This document shows positions 1 through 8,142 of a stretch of DNA of 33,067 nt, piece by piece. Both the position numbers and the translations under genes were made by a program. The stretch is taken from the NCBI RefSeq assembly GCF_001700505.1, contig NZ_MAPV01000211.1:1-33067 (forward strand). Reading direction: 5' to 3'. The stretch is from Streptomyces mutomycini. GTDB lineage: Bacteria > Actinomycetota > Actinomycetes > Streptomycetales > Streptomycetaceae. Under the pieces are notes generated by a model. That model saw only the letters and a list, made by a program, of their open reading frames with translations, made no database searches and was not told where the DNA came from. Position 1 is the stretch's first letter. Each line of letters begins with the position of its first letter.

Positions 1-141
1 CCGGGCGCACAGGTGATCCCAGGTCGCCCGATGTCCGTAGGGGGCGAATCGTTCCAGGCATTTGCGCAGCGAGTACCGCCGCAAAGCCAGATCGCCCCGC
101 GGATCGCGGACCTGTCTCGCAAGACTCCGGAAACCAGCCAT
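1..141 (-). CDS. Small conserved-looking protein, N-terminal part only (runs off window)
   Basis: An open frame starts at ATG 141-139 and stays open to the window edge (47 codons seen). GGAGG (complement of 152-156) lies 10 nt upstream. The peptide begins MAGFRSLARQ and continues with a basic, aromatic stretch (LRRYSLRKC, then RFAPYGHRATWDHL) that reads like real protein, not a GC-biased shadow. It is divergent from the penicillin acylase gene and shares about 220 bp of upstream DNA with it. No domain is recognised, and the family and full length cannot be told. The coherent sequence plus the ribosome site are the reasons for calling it. Confidence 0.55.
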   Translation of the reverse strand, partial: MAGFRSLARQVRDPRGDLALRRYSLRKCLERFAPYGHRATWDHLCAR

Positions 142-362
142 GGCACTGCCACCTCCGTCGCTCGTACTTCGGCGTCAAGGGATGGACGTACGACTGCCCG
201 ATCTGGCTCCATCCATGGGTGAAATGCGTCCATTGGCTGAGACGGTCCACGTGGAACCCTGTGCAGGCGTGTGGTGATTCGGAAAAAGTGACTGATGTTC
301 ATCTTACCGACGGGACCTACCGCCAGTAACCTCCGGCGCATCGGCCACCCGGAGGAGCACGC

Positions 363-3191
363 ATGCCCCCACGCACCCGCACGCTCAGAGCCGCCACAGT
401 CGCGGCCGTCCTCGCTCTCGGTACGTCCCTGCTCGCCTCGGTCCCCGGTGCCGCAGCGGCGGAGCCGAAGCCCCTCGCCGTCACCGACCACTGCCGAAGT
501 CAGTGCGCGGACATCCTGCCGCCCGGTGAGAACGGCAACGCCACGCTCGTCGAGATCCTCGGCAACAAGGCTTTCGGCACGCACCCCGCGCACAGCGACG
601 ACCAGCTCGACCGCTACAACGGCCTGGTCCCGGGTCACACGGGCCTCACCGACCAGAAGCTGACCGACTTCTTCAACGACGCCTCCTTCGGGGTCGCCGC
701 CGACCAGGTCGAGTCCGTGACGAAGCCGCGCGACGACGTCACGATCACCCGTGACAAGAAGAGCGGCGTTCCCCACATCAAGGGCACCACCCGCTACGGC
801 ACCGAGTTCGGCGCCGGGTTCGCCGCCGGGCAGGACCGGCTGTGGCTCATGGACCTCTTCCGGCACATCGGGCGCGGCCAGCTGACCTCGTTCGCCGGGG
901 GCGCCCTGGCCAACCAGGGGCTCGAGCAGCAGTTCTGGCCGCAGGCCCCGTACACCGAGGCGGATCTGGAGGCCCAGGTCGAACGGATCAGGACCACGGA
1001 GGGCGCGCGCGGCGAGCAGGCGATGGCCGACGCGCAGGCCTACGTCGACGGGATCAACGCCTACCGGGTGAAGTCGAAGAACGGCCGCTACTTCCCGGGC
1101 GAATACGTCCTCACCGGCAAGATCGACTCGATCACCAACGCGGGCGAGATCCAGCCGTTCAAAATGACCGACCTGATCTCGATCGCCTCGGTCGTCGGCG
1201 GGCAGTTCGGCGGGGGAGGCGGCGGTGAGGTCCAGGCCGCGCTCTCCCTGCTCGCGGCCCAGCAGAAGTACGGCGTCGAGGAGGGCACCCGCGTCTGGGA
1301 GTCGTTCCGCCAGCGCAACGACCCCGAGGCCGTCCTCACCGTCCACGACGGCACCTCGTTCCCGTACGCGGGCAAGCCCGACCGGGCCCGGGGGACCGCC
1401 CTCCCCGACGCGGGTTCCGTCACCCCGGAACCGCTGATACACGACCGCACCGGCTCGGCGGGCACGGACAGGAAGGCCCCGGTCGACGCGCCGGCCGCGC
1501 TCGAACCCCTCCAGGGCATGTACGACGACGGCGTGATCCCGGAGGGCTCGCTGCCCGGATCCGGTGACGGCGGCCAGAAGCGCGGGATGTCCAACGCCCT
1601 CCTGGTGTCCGGCAAGCACACCGCGAGCGGCAACCCGATCGCCGTCATGGGCCCCCAGACCGGCTACTTCGCACCCCAGCTGATGATGCTCCAGGAGCTG
1701 CAGGGCCCCGGCATCAGCGCCCGCGGCGTCTCCTTCGCCGGAGTCGGCATGTACATCCAGATGGGACGCGGCCAGGACTACGCCTGGAGTGCCACGTCGG
1801 CGGCCCAGGACATCACCGACACGTACGCCGTCGAGCTCTGCGAACCCGACGGCTCCGCCCCCACCAAGGACTCCACGCACTACCGTCACGACGGCGCCTG
1901 CACGGCCATGGAGAAGCTGGAGCGCACCAACTCCTGGAAGCCCACCGTCGCCGACTCCACCGCCGCGGGCTCCTACCGCATGCAGGTGTTCCGCACCGGC
2001 TACGGCATCGTGACCCACCGGGCCACGGTGGACGGCAAGCCGGTCGCGTACACCTCGCTGCGCACCACCTACCGCCACGAGGCCGACTCGATCATCGGCT
2101 TCCAGCTGCTCAACGACCCGGCGTACGTGACGGACGCCGCGTCCTTCCAGCAGGCGGCGAGCCACATCGACTACGCCTTCAACTGGTTCTACGCCGACTC
2201 ACGCACCACGGCCTACTACAACAGCGGCATGAACCCGGTGCGCGCGGCCGGGGTGGACGCCGCACTGCCCGTCAGGGCCGAGAAGGCGTACGAGTGGCGG
2301 GGCTACGACCCGGCGGCGAACACCACCGACTACACCCCGTTCGCCGAGCACCCGCACTCCAGCGGCCAGGACTACTACATCTCCTGGAACAACCGTCAGG
2401 CCGAGGACTACTCCACGGCCGCGTTCGGCTTCGGCGCGGTGCACCGCGGTGACCTGCTCGACGACCGGGTGTCCGCACTCGTCGAGGAGGGCGGCGTGAC
2501 CCGCGCCTCCCTCACCCGCGCCATGGCGGAGGCGGCCCTGACCGACCTCCGGGGCGAGCAGCTGCTGCCCGAGCTCCTGAAGGTGCTGCGCTCCCAGCCG
2601 GTCACCGACCCGGCGCTCGACGCGGTGGTCCAGCAGCTCGACTCGTGGCGGGCCGCCGGCGCGCAGCGCAAGGAGACCAGCCAGGGGTCGCACACCTACA
2701 CGCACGCCGACGCCGTACGGATCATGGACGCGTGGTGGCCGAAGCTGATCGAGGCGGAGTTCCGGCCCGGTCTGGGCGACGGCCTCTACACGGCACTGAC
2801 CGCGAACCTGGCCACCGACGAGTCCCCGGCGGCCAGCCACGGGCCGAGCGGGGCGCACAGCGGCTCCGCGTTCCAGTACGGCTGGTGGGGCTTCGCCGAC
2901 AAGGACCTGCGCCAGGTCCTCGGACAGCCGGTCAAGGGGCCGCTGGCGAAGACGTACTGCGGCAACGGCGATCTGAGCGCCTGCCGTTCCGCGCTGCTGA
3001 CCACGCTGAAGGAGGCGGCCGCCGTACCCGCGACCACGGTCTACCCGGGTGACGACAGCTGCAAGGCCGGTGAGCAGTGGTGCACCGACGCGATCGTCCA
3101 CCGCCCGCTGGGCGGGATATCGCAGAAGTCGATCCACTGGCAGAACCGGCCGACCTACCAGCAGGTCGTGGAGTTCCCCTCGCACCGCTGA
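363..3191 (+). CDS. Secreted penicillin acylase family (Ntn hydrolase) protein
   Basis: This 942-residue preproenzyme belongs to the penicillin acylase / acyl-homoserine-lactone acylase family (S45), which cleaves amide bonds of acylated substrates outside the cell. Residues 1 to about 32 form a Sec-type signal peptide with an Ala-rich cleavage region. Family members self-cleave into alpha and beta chains; the expected beta-chain nucleophile is Ser410 in GMSNALLVSG. The oxyanion/catalytic Asn region is WNNR (Asn676/677). ATG 363 has GGAGGA at 351-356. Length is typical of the larger actinobacterial members. It is transcribed alone and ends at a strong hairpin shared with the convergent muramidase gene. 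The substrate cannot be told from sequence; penicillin, quorum-signal or lipopeptide acyl amides are all possible. Confidence 0.9.
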   Translation: MPPRTRTLRAATVAAVLALGTSLLASVPGAAAAEPKPLAVTDHCRSQCADILPPGENGNATLVEILGNKAFGTHPAHSDDQLDRYNGLVPGHTGLTDQKLTDFFNDASFGVAADQVESVTKPRDDVTITRDKKSGVPHIKGTTRYGTEFGAGFAAGQDRLWLMDLFRHIGRGQLTSFAGGALANQGLEQQFWPQAPYTEADLEAQVERIRTTEGARGEQAMADAQAYVDGINAYRVKSKNGRYFPGEYVLTGKIDSITNAGEIQPFKMTDLISIASVVGGQFGGGGGGEVQAALSLLAAQQKYGVEEGTRVWESFRQRNDPEAVLTVHDGTSFPYAGKPDRARGTALPDAGSVTPEPLIHDRTGSAGTDRKAPVDAPAALEPLQGMYDDGVIPEGSLPGSGDGGQKRGMSNALLVSGKHTASGNPIAVMGPQTGYFAPQLMMLQELQGPGISARGVSFAGVGMYIQMGRGQDYAWSATSAAQDITDTYAVELCEPDGSAPTKDSTHYRHDGACTAMEKLERTNSWKPTVADSTAAGSYRMQVFRTGYGIVTHRATVDGKPVAYTSLRTTYRHEADSIIGFQLLNDPAYVTDAASFQQAASHIDYAFNWFYADSRTTAYYNSGMNPVRAAGVDAALPVRAEKAYEWRGYDPAANTTDYTPFAEHPHSSGQDYYISWNNRQAEDYSTAAFGFGAVHRGDLLDDRVSALVEEGGVTRASLTRAMAEAALTDLRGEQLLPELLKVLRSQPVTDPALDAVVQQLDSWRAAGAQRKETSQGSHTYTHADAVRIMDAWWPKLIEAEFRPGLGDGLYTALTANLATDESPAASHGPSGAHSGSAFQYGWWGFADKDLRQVLGQPVKGPLAKTYCGNGDLSACRSALLTTLKEAAAVPATTVYPGDDSCKAGEQWCTDAIVHRPLGGISQKSIHWQNRPTYQQVVEFPSHR

Positions 3192-3200
3192 ACCCACCCG

Positions 3201-3245
3201 CGAACGTCGGACGGGCCGGTCTCCCCGGTCCGTCCGGCGGTTCGC
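3201..3245. terminator. Bidirectional hairpin terminator between convergent genes
   Basis: A 12-bp stem (3209-3220 with 3226-3237, one G-U pair) closes a 5-nt loop. It is extended by an outer GCGAA/TTCGC helix (3201-3205 with 3241-3245). It sits between the acylase stop (3191) and the muramidase stop (3257). There is no U-tract, which is common for Streptomyces terminators. Confidence 0.7.
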
Positions 3246-3256
3246 GCGCCCCGGCG

Positions 3257-4525
3257 TCAGCGGTACAGCAGATGGTTCCTCCGTACCTTCCGGAACGCCG
3301 CGAGGTCGGCCTCCCAGGCGCCCACCACCTCGTCCGTGTCCGCCCCCGCGTCGATCATCGTGCGGACCCGGGTGTTGCCCGTGAGCTTGTCGATCCAGTT
3401 GTCCGGACGCCAGGCGAACCCGCTCCACGTCCGCTTCGCCGTGACCAGCAGCGCGATTCCGGTGCGTACGGGGTCGAAGACCTCCCGGTCCTGGACGTGC
3501 ACCTGCACCCCGCCCACCGTCTTCCCCTGGAACTTGGAGAACACGGGGGCGAAGTACGCCTCACGGAAGGCGACGCCGGGCAGGTCCAGGCCGTTCGCGG
3601 CCGCCGCCCAGCGATGGTCGATGCCCTCCGCGCCCAGGAGTTCGAACGGCCGTGTCGTTCCCCGGCCCTCGGAGAGGTTCGTCCCCTCGAACAGGCACGT
3701 CCCGGAGTAGACCACCGCCGTCTCCGGCGTCGGCATGTTGGGGCTCGGCGGTACCCACGGCAGGCCCGTCGCGTCGAAGAAGTCCCTGCGCCGCCATCCC
3801 GACATCTTCACGACGTCCAGCTCCACCGGCCCGTCCGCCAGGAACTCCGCGTTGAAGAGCAGCGCGAGCTCCGCCACCGTCATGCCGTGTGCCTGCGAGA
3901 TCTCCCTGCGTCCCACGAAGGTCGCGAAGGCCGGATCGAGCACCGGGCCGAGCGCCGCCCGCCCGGTCACCGGGTTCGGCCGGTCCAGGACGACGAGCCG
4001 CTTCCCCGCGAGCGCCGCCGCCTCCATGCAGTCGTACAGGGTCCAGATGTACGTGTAGAACCGGGAGCCCGCGTCCTGGATGTCGAAGACCACCGTGTCG
4101 ACGCCCGATGCCGTGAAGACGTCTGCCAGCGGCTGCCCGCTCTTCAGATAGGTGTCGTAGACCGGCAGCCCGGTCGCGGGGTCGTCGTAGCGGCCCTCCG
4201 AGCCGCCCGCCTGCGCGGTACCCCGGAAGCCGTGCTCGGGGCCGAAGACCGCGGTCAGGTCCACCCGCTCGTCGGGGTGCATCACGTCGACGATGTGCCG
4301 CACGTCGGCGGTGATCCCGGTCGGGTTGGTGACGACACCCACCTTCTGCCCGGCCAGCAGCCCGTACCCGTCGGCGGCCAGCCGGTCGAAGCCGGTACGG
4401 ACCCGGGCGTGCCCGGCCCCCTGGCCCTGCCCGGCGGCCATGGCCGTTCCGGTGCCGGCGGCGGTCGTAGCGAGGGCTCCCATCGCACCGCCCGCAGCCA
4501 GCAAACCACGCCTGGAAAGGGTCAT
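3257..4525 (-). CDS. namZ: DUF1343 / NamZ-type exo-beta-N-acetylmuramidase, Tat-exported
   Basis: The 422-residue protein matches the DUF1343 family, whose characterised member NamZ releases N-acetylmuramic acid from peptidoglycan fragments. Seen in the sequence: a twin-arginine signal (MTLSRRGLLAAGG followed by an Ala/Gly-rich hydrophobic stretch, residues 1-33), then VVTNPTGI, FGPEHGFRG, PVYDTY, DIQDAGSRFYTY and LDRPNPV blocks typical of the family. The ATG at 4525-4523 is chosen because GGAGG lies about 7 nt upstream and the Tat motif follows at once; the frame stays open further upstream but carries no export signal there. It is divergent from the SDR operon. The likely role is cell-wall turnover or recycling outside the membrane. 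The symbol is given by family, not by proven orthology. Confidence 0.85.
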   Translation of the reverse strand: MTLSRRGLLAAGGAMGALATTAAGTGTAMAAGQGQGAGHARVRTGFDRLAADGYGLLAGQKVGVVTNPTGITADVRHIVDVMHPDERVDLTAVFGPEHGFRGTAQAGGSEGRYDDPATGLPVYDTYLKSGQPLADVFTASGVDTVVFDIQDAGSRFYTYIWTLYDCMEAAALAGKRLVVLDRPNPVTGRAALGPVLDPAFATFVGRREISQAHGMTVAELALLFNAEFLADGPVELDVVKMSGWRRRDFFDATGLPWVPPSPNMPTPETAVVYSGTCLFEGTNLSEGRGTTRPFELLGAEGIDHRWAAAANGLDLPGVAFREAYFAPVFSKFQGKTVGGVQVHVQDREVFDPVRTGIALLVTAKRTWSGFAWRPDNWIDKLTGNTRVRTMIDAGADTDEVVGAWEADLAAFRKVRRNHLLYR

Positions 4526-4645
4526 TCCGCTACCTCCATGATCGCGTCCACTGTCATGGCCACGCACGCTAGCGCGGGTGCGGGCCGCACGGAACGGCCA
4601 CGACTGGGCAGATTCCCAGTCCTGCCCCGAACCCCTTCCCCGATC

Positions 4646-4665
4646 ACATACCGACTGGTTAGTCT
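4646..4665. promoter_or_regulatory. Candidate TetR operator overlapping the SDR operon promoter
   Basis: ACATACCGACTGGT (4646-4659) is followed at once by TAGTCT (4660-4665), a good -10 for the SDR gene at 4697. The same 14 bases occur on the opposite strand at 11797-11784, in front of the APH/ACAD operon. The core CCGAC-TG-GTTAG is an imperfect dyad. A repressor bound here would cover the -10. The regulator encoded at 7164 is the obvious candidate (inference). Confidence 0.5.
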
Positions 4666-4696
4666 GCCGGGGAGACGGCGGAGAGAGGCGGGACCG

Positions 4697-5461
4697 ATGA
4701 GTACGGTGCAGGGCGCTGGCGTAGTGGTGACGGGAGCCGGAGGCGGCATCGGGGCGGCCCTTGCCCGCAGATTCGCCGCCGAGGGCGCCAGGGTCGTCGT
4801 CAACGACCTCGACGCCGGCCGGATCGAGGCGCTCGCCGGGGAGATCGGCGGCACCGTGGTCGCCGGTGACGCCTCGGAGATCGTGGACGCCGCGCGCGAC
4901 GCGCTCGACGGCAGGGTGGACGTCTACTGCGCCAACGCCGGCCTCGCCTCGGGCGGCGACGCCTTCGCCGAGGAGGACGTCTGGGCCGCGGCCTGGGACG
5001 TCAACGTCATGTCGCACGTCCGCGCGGCCAGGGCACTGCTGCCGGACTGGCTGGAGCGCGGCAGCGGCCGCTTCGTTTCGACCGCGTCGGCGGCCGGGCT
5101 GCTGACGATGATCGGCGCCGCCCCGTACAGCGTCACCAAGCACGGCGCCGTGGCCTTCGCCGAGTGGCTCTCGCTGACCTACCGGCACCGCGGCGTCAAG
5201 GTGCACGCGATCTGCCCCCAGGGCGTGCGTACGGACATGCTGACGGCTGCCGGATCGGCGGGCGAACTGGTGCTCGCCCCCACCGCGATCGAGCCGGAGG
5301 CCGTCGCCGACGCCCTGTTCGACGCCATGGACCAGGACCGCTTCATGGTCCTGCCGCACCCCGAGGTGGCCGGCTACTACCGCGCCCGCGCCAAGGACCC
5401 CGACCACTGGATCGGCAGCATGAACCACCTGCAGCAGAAGTGGGAGGAATCCGGCGCATGA
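4697..5461 (+). CDS. SDR family NAD(P)-dependent oxidoreductase
   Basis: This 254-residue classical short-chain dehydrogenase interconverts a hydroxyl and a ketone. Visible features are the Rossmann glycine motif TGAGGGIG near residues 10-17, an Asp after beta-2 (VVNDLD) that favours NAD(H), CANAG in the middle, and the active-site STASA serine with Y144-S-V-T-K148. ATG 4697 follows a purine-rich GGAGACGG...GAGAGGCGGG stretch. Its stop overlaps the next gene's start (ATGA at 5458), so it is translationally coupled to the acyl-CoA synthetase. It is therefore probably an acyl-CoA or acid-level 3- or 4-hydroxy/oxo oxidoreductase in the same pathway. By operon role it could correspond to LvaD of the levulinate pathway (inference). 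Confidence 0.9.
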   Translation: MSTVQGAGVVVTGAGGGIGAALARRFAAEGARVVVNDLDAGRIEALAGEIGGTVVAGDASEIVDAARDALDGRVDVYCANAGLASGGDAFAEEDVWAAAWDVNVMSHVRAARALLPDWLERGSGRFVSTASAAGLLTMIGAAPYSVTKHGAVAFAEWLSLTYRHRGVKVHAICPQGVRTDMLTAAGSAGELVLAPTAIEPEAVADALFDAMDQDRFMVLPHPEVAGYYRARAKDPDHWIGSMNHLQQKWEESGA

Positions 5462-7125
5462 CCGAGTCGATCTATGCGGCCAGGCCCTGGACCGCCCTGC
5501 TCAGCGAGGCGCAGCTCGCCCCGGTCCATCCGGCCGAGACCATGGTGCACGCCTTCAGGGCGGCCGTCGGCAGGTCCCCGGACCACACCGCGCTCGCCTA
5601 CTTCGACGGACGGCTCACCTACCGCGAGACCGACGAGCTGTCCGACTCCGTGGCCGGGCACCTCGCGGCCGAAGGGCTGGAGCGCGGCGACCGGGTCGCG
5701 ATCATGCTGCAGAACACCCCGCACTTCGTGCTCGCCCTGTTCGGTGCCTGGAAGGCCGGCGCGACCGTCGTCCCCCTCAACCCGATGTACAAGTCCGGCG
5801 AGGTCGGGCACGTGCTGAAGGACGCTGAGGTCAGCGCGCTGATCTGCTCCGACCGGGCCTGGGAGTCGTATCTGCGGGCCACCGCCGAGGCCGCCCCGAG
5901 CGTGAGGACCGTGGTCACCGCCTGCGAGCTCGACCTCCAGTCGGCCGACGACCCGCGCGTGCTCGGCTTCGAGCGGCTCCCCGCGCCCGGCGCGGACGAC
6001 TGGGCCTCGGACCTGGTGGCGGTCGCCCGGCGCGGTCTGGCCGCCCCCGGCGGCCGGGAGCTCACCGCCGCGGACACCGCCCTGATCAGCTACACCTCCG
6101 GGACGAGCGGCACGCCCAAGGGGGCCATGAACTCCCAGGGCAACATCATGGTCAACGCAGAGCGGCAGCGGGCCGGCCACCACATCGGCGAGGGCTCGGC
6201 CTACTTCGCGCTGGCTCCGCTCTTCCATATCACCGGCATGGTGTGCCAGCTCGCCACATGCGTCGCCAACGCGGGCACCCTGGTCCTCTCCTACCGCTTC
6301 GAGGCGGGCGTCGTCCTGGAGGCCTTCGCGCGACACCGTCCGGCCTACACCGTGGGCCCGTCGACCGCCTTCATGGCGCTCGCGGCGCACCCCGGCGCCA
6401 CCCGGGAGCACTTCACCTCCTTCCAGGTGATCTCCTCCGGCGGCGCTCCGCTGCCGCCGGCGCTCGTGGAGAGGTTCCGCGAGGACTTCGGCCCGTACAT
6501 CCGCAACGGCTACGGACTCACCGAGTGCACGGCGCCGTGCGCCTCCGTGCCGCCGGAGCACGAGGCACCCGTCGACCCCGTCTCCGCGACCCTGTCCGTC
6601 GGTGTCCCCGGACCCGACACCCTGGTGCGGATCATCGACGAGAAGGGCGACGACGTCCCCTTCGGCGAACACGGTGAGATCGCCGTACGCGGACCGCAGG
6701 TCGTCTCCGGCTACTGGAACCTGCCCGAGGCCACCGAGGCCACCTTCCCGGACGGGGAGCTGCGCACCGGGGACATCGGCTTCATGGACACGGCGGGCTG
6801 GCTCTACGTCGTGGACCGCAAGAAGGACATGATCAACGCCTCCGGCTTCAAGGTGTGGCCCCGCGAGGTCGAGGACGTCCTCTACACCCACCCGGCGGTG
6901 CGGGAGGCGGCGGTCGTCGGCGTGCCCGACGCCTACCGCGGCGAGACCGTCCGGGCCTACGTCAGCCTGCGGCCGGGCGCCGGGACGGAACCCGGCGAGC
7001 TGAGCGCGTACTGCAGGGAGCGGCTCGCCGCCTACAAGTATCCCCGCGAGGTGGAGATCCTGGCCGAACTCCCGAAGACGGCGAGTGGGAAGATCCTCAG
7101 GCGGGAACTGCGTTCCCCCCGTTAG
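5458..7125 (+). CDS. Class I acyl-CoA synthetase (AMP-forming CoA ligase)
   Basis: The 555-residue ANL-superfamily enzyme activates a carboxylic acid with ATP and CoA through an acyl-adenylate. Motifs in order: P-loop YTSGTSGTPKG (residues 212-222), GYGLTECTAP (A5), RTGDIGFMD with YVVDRKKDMINASGFKVWPREVE (A7/A8 hinge), and the C-terminal catalytic lysine in PKTASGKILRREL (Lys545). The start overlaps the SDR stop by 4 nt. The neighbours are SDR upstream and TetR 38 nt downstream. The acid chain length cannot be read from sequence; short/medium chain or branched acids fit the operon context. By function in the set it would be the LvaE-type entry step (inference). Confidence 0.92.
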   Translation: MTESIYAARPWTALLSEAQLAPVHPAETMVHAFRAAVGRSPDHTALAYFDGRLTYRETDELSDSVAGHLAAEGLERGDRVAIMLQNTPHFVLALFGAWKAGATVVPLNPMYKSGEVGHVLKDAEVSALICSDRAWESYLRATAEAAPSVRTVVTACELDLQSADDPRVLGFERLPAPGADDWASDLVAVARRGLAAPGGRELTAADTALISYTSGTSGTPKGAMNSQGNIMVNAERQRAGHHIGEGSAYFALAPLFHITGMVCQLATCVANAGTLVLSYRFEAGVVLEAFARHRPAYTVGPSTAFMALAAHPGATREHFTSFQVISSGGAPLPPALVERFREDFGPYIRNGYGLTECTAPCASVPPEHEAPVDPVSATLSVGVPGPDTLVRIIDEKGDDVPFGEHGEIAVRGPQVVSGYWNLPEATEATFPDGELRTGDIGFMDTAGWLYVVDRKKDMINASGFKVWPREVEDVLYTHPAVREAAVVGVPDAYRGETVRAYVSLRPGAGTEPGELSAYCRERLAAYKYPREVEILAELPKTASGKILRRELRSPR

Positions 7126-7163
7126 AGCAGTTCACGCGCGGTACGAGAGGGCAGGTGGCGGCA

Positions 7164-7757
7164 ATGGCCAAGGCGACGGACGGGAACGGCACACCCGTCC
7201 CCCAGAGGCTGCTGGCCGCCGCCACCCGGCTCTTCGCGGAGCACGGCTACGACCGCACCTCCGTCCAGGAGATCGTCGAGGCGGCGGGCGTCACCAAGGG
7301 CGCGCTCTACCACTACTTCGGCTCCAAGGAGGACCTCCTCCAGGAGGTCTACGCCCGGGTGCTGCGACTCCAGCAGGAGCGGCTCGACGCCTACGCCAAC
7401 GCCGAGGCGCCGATCGAGCAGCGACTGCGTGACGCGGCGGCGGACGTGGTCGTGACGACCATCGAGAACCTCGACGACGCCTCCATCTTCTTCCGCTCCA
7501 TGCACCACCTGAGCCCGGAGAAGAACAAGCAGGTGCGGATCGAGCGCCGCCGCTACCACGAACGCTTCCGGGCCCTGATCGAGGAGGGCCAGCGGGCGGG
7601 GGTCTTCTCCGAGGCGACCCCGGCCGACCTGGTCGTCGACTACCACTTCGGCTCCGTCCACCACCTGTCCACGTGGTACAGCCCTGACGGTCCGCTCAGC
7701 CAGCAGGAGGTCGCGGACCACCTGGCCGACCTGCTGCTGAGGGCGCTGCGGCCCTGA
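7164..7757 (+). CDS. TetR/AcrR family transcriptional regulator
   Basis: The 197-residue protein has an N-terminal TetR helix-turn-helix (RLFAEHGYDRTSVQEIVEAAG, then VTKGALYHYFGSKEDLL, residues about 18-60), followed by an all-helical ligand domain. ATG 7164 has an AGGTGG-like ribosome site upstream. It is the last gene of the SDR/acyl-CoA synthetase operon (38 nt gap), the common position for a self-controlling repressor of a catabolic operon. Its likely operators are the identical 14-bp elements at 4646-4659 and 11784-11797, which would put both operons under its control. The ligand is probably an acyl-CoA pathway intermediate (inference, by analogy with FadR/KstR-like TetR proteins). Confidence 0.9.
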   Translation: MAKATDGNGTPVPQRLLAAATRLFAEHGYDRTSVQEIVEAAGVTKGALYHYFGSKEDLLQEVYARVLRLQQERLDAYANAEAPIEQRLRDAAADVVVTTIENLDDASIFFRSMHHLSPEKNKQVRIERRRYHERFRALIEEGQRAGVFSEATPADLVVDYHFGSVHHLSTWYSPDGPLSQQEVADHLADLLLRALRP

Positions 7758-7844
7758 CGCCTTCGGCGGGCGGGGCGCTGGGCCCATGACTCCTTCGCGG
7801 GCGCCCGCCCCGCCGTCCGGGCCGGCCCGGCCGGCCCGGCGGCC

Positions 7845-7877
7845 CCGGTGAGGGGCTCCGCACGAGAGCCTCACCGG
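7845..7877 (+). terminator. Hairpin terminator after the TetR operon
   Basis: CCGGTGAGG (7845-7853) pairs perfectly with CCTCACCGG (7869-7877), with a further CTC/GAG inside. It lies 88 nt after the TetR stop. No U-tract is present. Confidence 0.5.
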
Positions 7878-8013
7878 CCGTGAGGCCGGCAGCCGGCGAC
7901 CGGGCCGGTGCCCCCGCCACGGCGGACCCGACGGGGAACCGTTCCAGCGGCACCGCGTGGCCCTCCGCCCCGACGCAGTCCGATTAACGGACAGTTGTGT
8001 CCGAAACCCACCC

Positions 8014-8043
8014 TTGACGGTACGCGGTCATCTCGTTGAGCAT
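8014..8043 (+). promoter_or_regulatory. Candidate promoter of the M28 aminopeptidase gene
   Basis: TTGACG (8014-8019) is followed after 18 nt by GAGCAT (8038-8043; A at position 2 and T at position 6 of the -10). The implied leader is roughly 90 nt. No other good promoter is seen in this gap. Confidence 0.4.
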
Positions 8044-8142
8044 CGGTCTCGCACTCCGCACCGCCAGCTCCAGGCCCCGTCCGAGCACGGCCGGGGACCC
8101 CCGCACTTTCCGTCAGTCCCCGAACGGAACCGGAGCCCCCTC

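Larger units (their letters stand above)
7758..8142. other. 385-bp intergenic region: terminator plus promoter, no gene
   Basis: No credible gene is seen. The left part (7769-7877) is very GC-rich and can form hairpins. The middle is featureless. The right part holds a TTGACG / GAGCAT promoter candidate and a leader of roughly 90 nt before the aminopeptidase gene. Confidence 0.6.

Noticed and set aside
7769..7814. GGCGGGGCG / CGCCCCGCC inverted repeat after the TetR gene.
   Set aside because: The 28-nt loop and low complexity make it less convincing than the hairpin at 7845-7877.
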